This document shows positions 7,864 through 11,389 of a stretch of 11,389 bases of DNA, piece after piece. The stretch spans positions 1-11,389 of the forward strand of contig JBGPIT010000141.1 in NCBI GenBank assembly GCA_041485125.1, given 5' to 3'. The position numbers were made by a program, and so were the translations under genes. Under the pieces are notes generated by a model. The model did not search any database. It saw nothing but the letters and a program-made list of their open reading frames with translations, and was not told the origin of the DNA. How positions within the stretch are numbered: the first letter of the stretch is position 1; every line of letters begins with the position of its first letter. This stretch comes from JBGPIT01 sp041485125. GTDB taxonomy: Bacteria > Desulfobacterota > Binatia > UTPRO1.

Positions 7864-8050
7864 CGTCGACGACCCAGGCAGCAAGGCGTGTGCCGGGATC
7901 GCCGCGCGAGTCGCGCTCGCTTCGACCGGGAATTCACGAGCGCTGCCGATCGGAATCGCGTCCGTGGCCCTCCCTCCACGTGTCACGCCGGTGTCGCGCC
8001 GACACCGCGCTAGCGTTTCCGTGACGTCCCGCCGCGCCGCGCGGTCGCGA
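7864..8050. promoter_or_regulatory. upstream region of the kinase with hairpin and CACGTG
   Basis: This 187-bp stretch lies between the end of qor and the kinase start, both leftward. It contains a perfect 8-bp inverted repeat with a 3-nt spacer, CGGTGTCG-CGC-CGACACCG, at 7989-8007. A CACGTG palindrome lies beside it at 7977-7982. The inverted repeat could be the qor terminator stem (no T-run follows) or a regulator site for the kinase. A purine-rich GGAGGGAGG on the minus strand (about 7969-7977) has no start codon at the right distance. Confidence 0.4.
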
Positions 8051-9019
8051 TCAGGGCTCGAGGAGGATCTTGCCGGTCGTCTTGCGGCCTTCGAGGGCGC
8101 GGTGGGCCTCGGCGGCCTCGGCGAGCGGGAAGACGTGGGCGATCCGCAGGCGGAGCTTCCCGGCGCGGATCCAGCCGAGCACGTCGCCCGCGCGCGCCAC
8201 CAGCTCGTCGCGCGTCGCGACGTAGGTACCCAAGCTCGGACGGGTCACGTAGAGCGAGCCTTTGAGATTCAAGAGCGAGAGATCGAACGGCGGCACCGGG
8301 CCGCTCGACTGGCCGAAGAGCACCATGAAGCCGCGCGGGCGGAGACAGTCGAGACCCTTCATGAAGGTGTCCACACCGACCCCGTCGTAGACGACGTGCA
8401 CGCCCTCGCCCTTGGTGAGGCGACGGACCTCGCCGGCGAAGTCTTGCTGGGTGTAGAGGATCGTGTGGTCGGCGCCCGCCTCGCGCGCGAGGGCGGCCTT
8501 CTCCTCGGTCGAGACCGTGCCGATGACGGTCGCGCCGCGCATCTTCGCGATCTGGCAGAGCAGCAGCCCGACGCCGCCGGCCGCGGCGTGGACCAGGCAG
8601 CGCTCGCCGGCTTTGATCGGATACGTCGACGTCGCGAGGTAGTGCGCCGTCATGCCTTGCAGCATCGCGGCGGCGCCGTCGCGAAACGAGAGACCGTCGG
8701 GAAGGCGGACGAGACGGTCCACCGGCGCCGCGACCCGCGCCGCGTACGAACCAGGGACATTCGTGTAGGCGACGCGATCGCCGATCGCGACGGTCGTGAC
8801 ATCCGGACCGAGCGCGACGACTGTCCCTGAGCCTTCGAGTCCGAGGATGCCGGGGATCGGGTACGGATAGAGGCCGGTGCGGAAGTAGACGTCGATGTAG
8901 TTGACGCCCGAGGCGCTGAGCTCGACCAGCGCCTCGCCGGCGCCGGGTGTCGGATCGGGAACGTCCTCGAGCTGTAAAACTTCGGGGCCGCCGGGCTTGT
9001 GGATGCGTATCGCCTTCAT
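8051..9019 (-). CDS. qor: NADPH:quinone oxidoreductase (Qor family, zinc-free MDR)
   Basis: Predicted 322-aa cytoplasmic enzyme that reduces quinones, or a related enone substrate, with NADPH. Seen: GroES-like N-terminal part with SGVNYIDVYFRTGLYP, then the Rossmann loop HAAAGGVG (144-151), and the family stretch VVYDGVGVDTF, FGQSSGPVPPFDL and LNLKGSLYVTRPSLGTY. As recalled, these match E. coli QorA almost block for block, and the length is the same (QorA is about 327 aa). No cysteine-rich structural zinc lobe is present, which is normal for this branch. Start ATG 9019 follows AGAGGA at good spacing; the frame continues to 9049 but the added residues are not family sequence. It diverges from the DNA ligase across 104 bp. 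Real substrates of the family vary, so quinone is the class call. Confidence 0.95.
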   Translation of the reverse strand: MKAIRIHKPGGPEVLQLEDVPDPTPGAGEALVELSASGVNYIDVYFRTGLYPYPIPGILGLEGSGTVVALGPDVTTVAIGDRVAYTNVPGSYAARVAAPVDRLVRLPDGLSFRDGAAAMLQGMTAHYLATSTYPIKAGERCLVHAAAGGVGLLLCQIAKMRGATVIGTVSTEEKAALAREAGADHTILYTQQDFAGEVRRLTKGEGVHVVYDGVGVDTFMKGLDCLRPRGFMVLFGQSSGPVPPFDLSLLNLKGSLYVTRPSLGTYVATRDELVARAGDVLGWIRAGKLRLRIAHVFPLAEAAEAHRALEGRKTTGKILLEP

Positions 9020-9123
9020 CGTCCGTCCTCTCGGGCAGTGGTGTCGCACGTGCGTGCGGCGGGGGGAAGACGGTCCGCGCCGCGACGTTTCACGTGCCCC
9101 GGGGCGGCGTGTACGCTCGACCG
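9020..9123. promoter_or_regulatory. divergent promoter region qor / DNA ligase, two CACGTG sites
   Basis: This 104-bp region holds both start signals. It contains a 10-bp perfect palindrome CGCACGTGCG at 9045-9054 and a second CACGTG at 9091-9096; the cores start 44 bp apart. Such paired palindromes could bind one regulator acting on both genes. AGAGGA for qor is at its left edge. No clear sigma-70 boxes are seen. Confidence 0.4.
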
Positions 9124-10782
9124 GTGACCAGCGTCGCGAGCTTTCACCGTTGGGCGGAGACCGCCGATGCCGTTCGCGCCACGACCAAGCGCCTCGAGAA
9201 AGGCGCGATCCTCGTCGACTACCTGCGCGGGCTCGACGACGACGCGCTCGCGATCGCGGCGCGCTTCTTCTCCGGTATCCCGTTCCCGCGCCACGACGCG
9301 CGCACCACCCAGGTCGGGCCGTCGCTCATCTTCGACGCCTTCGCGACCATCACCGGCGCGGCCGACGCGACGCTCGGCGAGCGCTACGTCGCGCACGGCG
9401 ACGCCGGCGATCTCGCGGGCGAGCTCTTTGCCGGGCGGCCGCCGAGCGGGTTGTCGCTGCTCGACGCCGAGGCCTTCTTCGCCGAGCTCTCGACCGCGAA
9501 GGGCACGCTCGCGCGCCGGGCCCTCGTCCGCGAGCTCTACACGAGGCTCGGCGCGGTCGAGGCGCGGTTCCTGACCAAGCTCCTCGGCGGCGAGCTCCGC
9601 ATCGGCCTCAAAGAGGCGCAGGTCGAGGACGCGCTCGCCGCGGCGTTCGCCCAGCCGATCGCGCTCGTCCGCCGTGCAAATCTATTACGCGGCGACGTCG
9701 GCGAGGTCGCGCAGTATGCCAAGCACGGCACGCTCGCCGCCGCCGAGCTCGCGCTCTTCCACCCGATCGGCTTCATGCTGGCGCAGCCGTTGCCGACCGC
9801 CGAGGCGATCGTCGCGGCGCTGCCGGCGCCGTTCGCCGTCGAGCACAAGTACGACGGCATCCGTGCCCAGGCCCACATCGCCGACGGCAGGGTCGCGCTC
9901 TTCTCGCGCACGCTCGACGAGATCACCGCCGGCTACCCCGACGTCGTCGCGGCGCTCACGACGTTGCGCGCGCCGCGGAACGTCGTGCTCGACGGCGAGC
10001 TCCTCGCCTACGAGCCCTCGTCGCCCGAGCGCGCGCTGCCGTTCAAGGCGCTGCAGCAGCGGCTCGGACGACGGAAGCCGCGCCCAGAGCTGCTCACGGC
10101 CGTGCCGGTGAGCTTCGTTGCCTACGACATGCTGGCCGCGGAAGGCGTGCTCGTCGTCGACGAGCCCTATCGCGAGCGGCGCCGTCGTCTGGAAGCGACG
10201 GCGTGGCCGTCACCCGGCGCGCGCCTCGCGCCGATGCGGCTGGTCTCGACCGCCGACGAGGTCGAGGGCCTCTTCGTCGAGGCGCGCGGCGCCGGCAACG
10301 AGGGGCTGATCGCGAAAGATCCGGCATCGGTCTACGCGCCGGGGCGGCGCGGGAAGACGTGGATCAAGCTCAAGCGTCCGCTCGCGACCCTCGACGTCGT
10401 CGTCACTGCCGCCGAGCGCGGCCACGGCAAGCGTCACCGCGTCCTCTCCGACTACACCTTCGCCGTGCGCGCCTCCGCGCACGACGCGACCCTCCTCACC
10501 GTCGGCAAGGCTTACAACGGCCTCACCGACGCCGAGATCGCGGCGCTCACCACGCGCTTCGAGGCGCTCACGGTCGAGCGGCATGGCGGCTATCACCTGG
10601 TCAGACCCGAGGTCGTTCTCGAGGTGACCTTCGACATCGTGCAGGCCTCCGATCGCCACCAGGCCGGGTACGCATTGCGGTTCCCGCGCATCCTGCGCAT
10701 CCGCGACGACAAGCCGGTCGCGGAGATCGATACCCTGGCGCGGGTCCGCGAGCTCGCCGGCGAGCAGGTCGAGCCTTCCTGA
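9124..10782 (+). CDS. lig: ATP-dependent DNA ligase (LigB/archaeal type)
   Basis: Predicted 552 aa. It seals nicks by ATP-dependent adenylation. Domains: N-terminal DNA-binding domain ~1-215 (ATTKRLEKGAILVDYLR; FLTKLLGGELRIGLKE), adenylation domain ~216-420 and OB-fold ~421-545. Motif I is EHKYDGIR with adenylated K242; motif III is LDGELLAY (289-296); motif IV is EGLIAKD (393-399); motif V is WIKLK (413-417); the OB-fold ends with RFPRILRIRDDKP (519-531), the motif VI region. Domain order and length match bacterial LigB and archaeal ligases, not NAD-dependent LigA or LigD. No Ku, polymerase or nuclease partner is adjacent, so it is probably an accessory repair ligase. Start is uncertain: GTG 9124 is favoured because the family sequence starts there; GTG 9109 is in frame with a slightly more purine-rich lead. 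The longer frame back to 8947 overlaps qor and is not family-like. Confidence 0.95.
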   Translation: MTSVASFHRWAETADAVRATTKRLEKGAILVDYLRGLDDDALAIAARFFSGIPFPRHDARTTQVGPSLIFDAFATITGAADATLGERYVAHGDAGDLAGELFAGRPPSGLSLLDAEAFFAELSTAKGTLARRALVRELYTRLGAVEARFLTKLLGGELRIGLKEAQVEDALAAAFAQPIALVRRANLLRGDVGEVAQYAKHGTLAAAELALFHPIGFMLAQPLPTAEAIVAALPAPFAVEHKYDGIRAQAHIADGRVALFSRTLDEITAGYPDVVAALTTLRAPRNVVLDGELLAYEPSSPERALPFKALQQRLGRRKPRPELLTAVPVSFVAYDMLAAEGVLVVDEPYRERRRRLEATAWPSPGARLAPMRLVSTADEVEGLFVEARGAGNEGLIAKDPASVYAPGRRGKTWIKLKRPLATLDVVVTAAERGHGKRHRVLSDYTFAVRASAHDATLLTVGKAYNGLTDAEIAALTTRFEALTVERHGGYHLVRPEVVLEVTFDIVQASDRHQAGYALRFPRILRIRDDKPVAEIDTLARVRELAGEQVEPS

Positions 10783-10818
10783 GGCTCGCGCGCTGAAACG
10801 CCGACGGGGTCGCCGGCA

Positions 10819-11139
10819 TCAGAAGGAGTCGACGTCGTTCCGCCAATCCGCCTTGCTGCAATCACGCTTGCCGTCGCGTATTGCCGCGTCGAAGCGCGCA
10901 CAGAGCTGCGCGAGCGAGCAGCCCCGCACGACGCCGCATCGAATCAGTCGGCCTTGTTCTTGAACGGTGCAGACACCGAGATTGCAGGTGTCGTCGATCG
11001 TGCACGTCATTCCGGCGCACCGCGCCCTCGCAGGAGTTGCTGCGCCCGAAGCCGTTCCAGGTGAACGCGAGGGTGTGCGCATGCGCGAGCCGTTGTTGGC
11101 TGCGAAGAGATCCCCCGCCAGCCTCTGATTGAACGACAC
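10819..11139 (-). pseudogene. cysteine-rich protein fragment, probably decayed
   Basis: The frame from GTG 11139 gives 106 aa. Its last ~66 residues carry eight Cys, with CAGMTCTIDDTCNLGVCT near the start of that part and RDCSKADWRNDVDSF at the end. CT.DDTC..G.C resembles the cysteine-rich repeats found in exported proteins of deltaproteobacteria and related groups (recalled, not searched). The N-terminal third is unlike an exported protein and has no signal peptide. In the next frame the same DNA reads LAFTWNGFGRSNSCEGA, which looks more protein-like and would join the Cys part near 11027 by removing one base. I read it as a broken remnant of an exported cysteine-rich protein; an intact small gene is possible. 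Function unknown. Confidence 0.35.
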
Positions 11140-11210
11140 TAGGAGCGCTGTGAGCGGCCGCGCTATCGCGTGGACTGGGAGACCGAATAATGGCGAAATC
11201 CGGTATGTCG

Positions 11211-11219
11211 TGCTAGACT
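11211..11219 (+). promoter_or_regulatory. extended -10 promoter of the antitoxin gene
   Basis: TGC-TAGACT is an extended -10 (TGn followed by TAnnnT). It ends 6 nt before the ATG at 11226, so transcription would begin at or very near the start codon. There is no Shine-Dalgarno between them. The -35 position (TGGCGA, 11191-11196) matches poorly, as is usual for extended -10 promoters. Confidence 0.5.
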
Positions 11220-11225
11220 GGTGTC

Positions 11226-11389
11226 ATGAAGTCTTTCAATGTCACGATGCCTGAGGAGCTTCTCGACTACGTGCGGCACCGTACGAAGGCGGGGGGCTTT
11301 GGCACGCCAACCGAGTTTTTGCGCCACCTCATCCGGAAGGATCAGGACGAGCGCGCGAAGCGAGAACTGGAAGCGCGGTTGCTCGAAGG
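11226..11389 (+). CDS. parD: ParD-type ribbon-helix-helix antitoxin, N-terminal part
   Basis: The gene leaves the window after 54 codons. Seen: beta-strand MKSFNVTMPEELLDYV, then GGFGTPTEFLRHLIRKDQ and an acidic/basic helix ending ...ELEARLLE. Known: a short N-terminal strand, a G.(Y/F)G..(T/S)E..R.LIR.DQ core and a C-terminal LEA.LLEGL helix characterise ParD-family antitoxins. These bind DNA as RHH dimers and neutralise a ParE-type toxin through the C-terminal helix. About 25-30 residues are probably missing, and a toxin gene is expected just beyond the window. The start is set by the strand sequence and a promoter at 11211-11219; no Shine-Dalgarno is present. Local base composition is less GC-rich than the housekeeping genes, in keeping with a mobile TA module. 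Confidence 0.87.
   Translation, partial: MKSFNVTMPEELLDYVRHRTKAGGFGTPTEFLRHLIRKDQDERAKRELEARLLE

Larger units (their letters stand above)
10783..11225. other. stretch without an intact gene
   Basis: These 443 bp separate the ligase from the antitoxin. They hold the cysteine-rich minus-strand fragment described separately and, on the plus strand, a 15-codon open tail from 11143 that ends ...RPRYRVDWETE and stops at TAA 11188-11190, which reads like the C-terminus of a lost protein. An imperfect hairpin around CGAC-GGG-GTCG (about 10800-10818) lies just after the ligase but has no T-run. Nothing else is recognisable. The mix suggests gene remnants. Confidence 0.45.

Noticed and set aside
6184..8013. 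609-codon open frame on the plus strand opposite the kinase
   Set aside because: Arg/Ala/Asp-rich translation without any domain; it mirrors the codon bias of the kinase on the other strand, a usual effect in very GC-rich DNA.
8901..10796. 631-codon plus-strand frame overlapping the ligase
   Set aside because: Low-complexity Arg-rich product in a shifted frame of the ligase gene, which itself shows all nucleotidyltransferase motifs.
10798..10820. Intrinsic terminator after the DNA ligase
   Set aside because: Only a 4-bp stem with a mismatch and no T-run; too weak to call.
1..11389. CRISPR array, tRNA, rRNA or insertion sequence
   Set aside because: No regularly spaced repeats, no tRNA-like cloverleaf or rRNA sequence, and no transposase or flanking terminal repeats were seen on either strand.

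Overview
The window is very GC-rich and gene-dense, with outer-membrane and periplasmic proteins that point to a Gram-negative bacterium. The strong G/C preference at third codon positions, the mix of an archaeal/LigB-type ATP-dependent ligase with an RhlG-like dehydrogenase, and a cysteine-rich 'CTIDDTC' motif would suit a deltaproteobacterial or Binatota-like soil or aquatic lineage. That placement is a guess from style, not a demonstrated assignment.

Layout. 1-101 (-) is the N-terminus of an alpha/beta hydrolase that runs out of the window. 205-831 (+) is a CoA-pyrophosphatase-type Nudix hydrolase. 902-1675 (-) is an RhlG-like short-chain dehydrogenase. 1820-5541 (+) is a tight three-gene operon: an exported cupredoxin with a carboxypeptidase-regulatory-like fold, a membrane class III adenylate cyclase with a large periplasmic sensor region, and an outer-membrane beta-barrel protein. 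5602-7863 (-) is a soluble histidine kinase with three GAF domains. 8051-9019 (-) is an NADPH:quinone oxidoreductase (Qor family). 9124-10782 (+) is an ATP-dependent DNA ligase. 10783-11225 holds no intact gene, only a cysteine-rich minus-strand fragment that looks decayed. 11226 to the end (+) is the N-terminus of a ParD-type antitoxin, with a promoter that suggests a leaderless transcript.

The most interesting part is the 1820-5541 operon. Gene spacing (12 bp, then an ATGA overlap) says the three proteins are made together. They would sit in the periplasm, inner membrane and outer membrane, so a copper or redox signal converted to cAMP is a reasonable hypothesis. All three genes are broken in this sequence, at five places in total, while every complete gene on either side is intact. 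At three of the five places conserved sequence also seems to be missing, most clearly the DExG part of the HAMP domain. Either the operon is decaying or this stretch was badly sequenced or assembled; that must be settled before any functional reading.

The remaining genes look like independent units: quinone reductase and ligase diverge from a shared 104-bp region, the histidine kinase has no partner response regulator here, and the SDR diverges from the cupredoxin operon.
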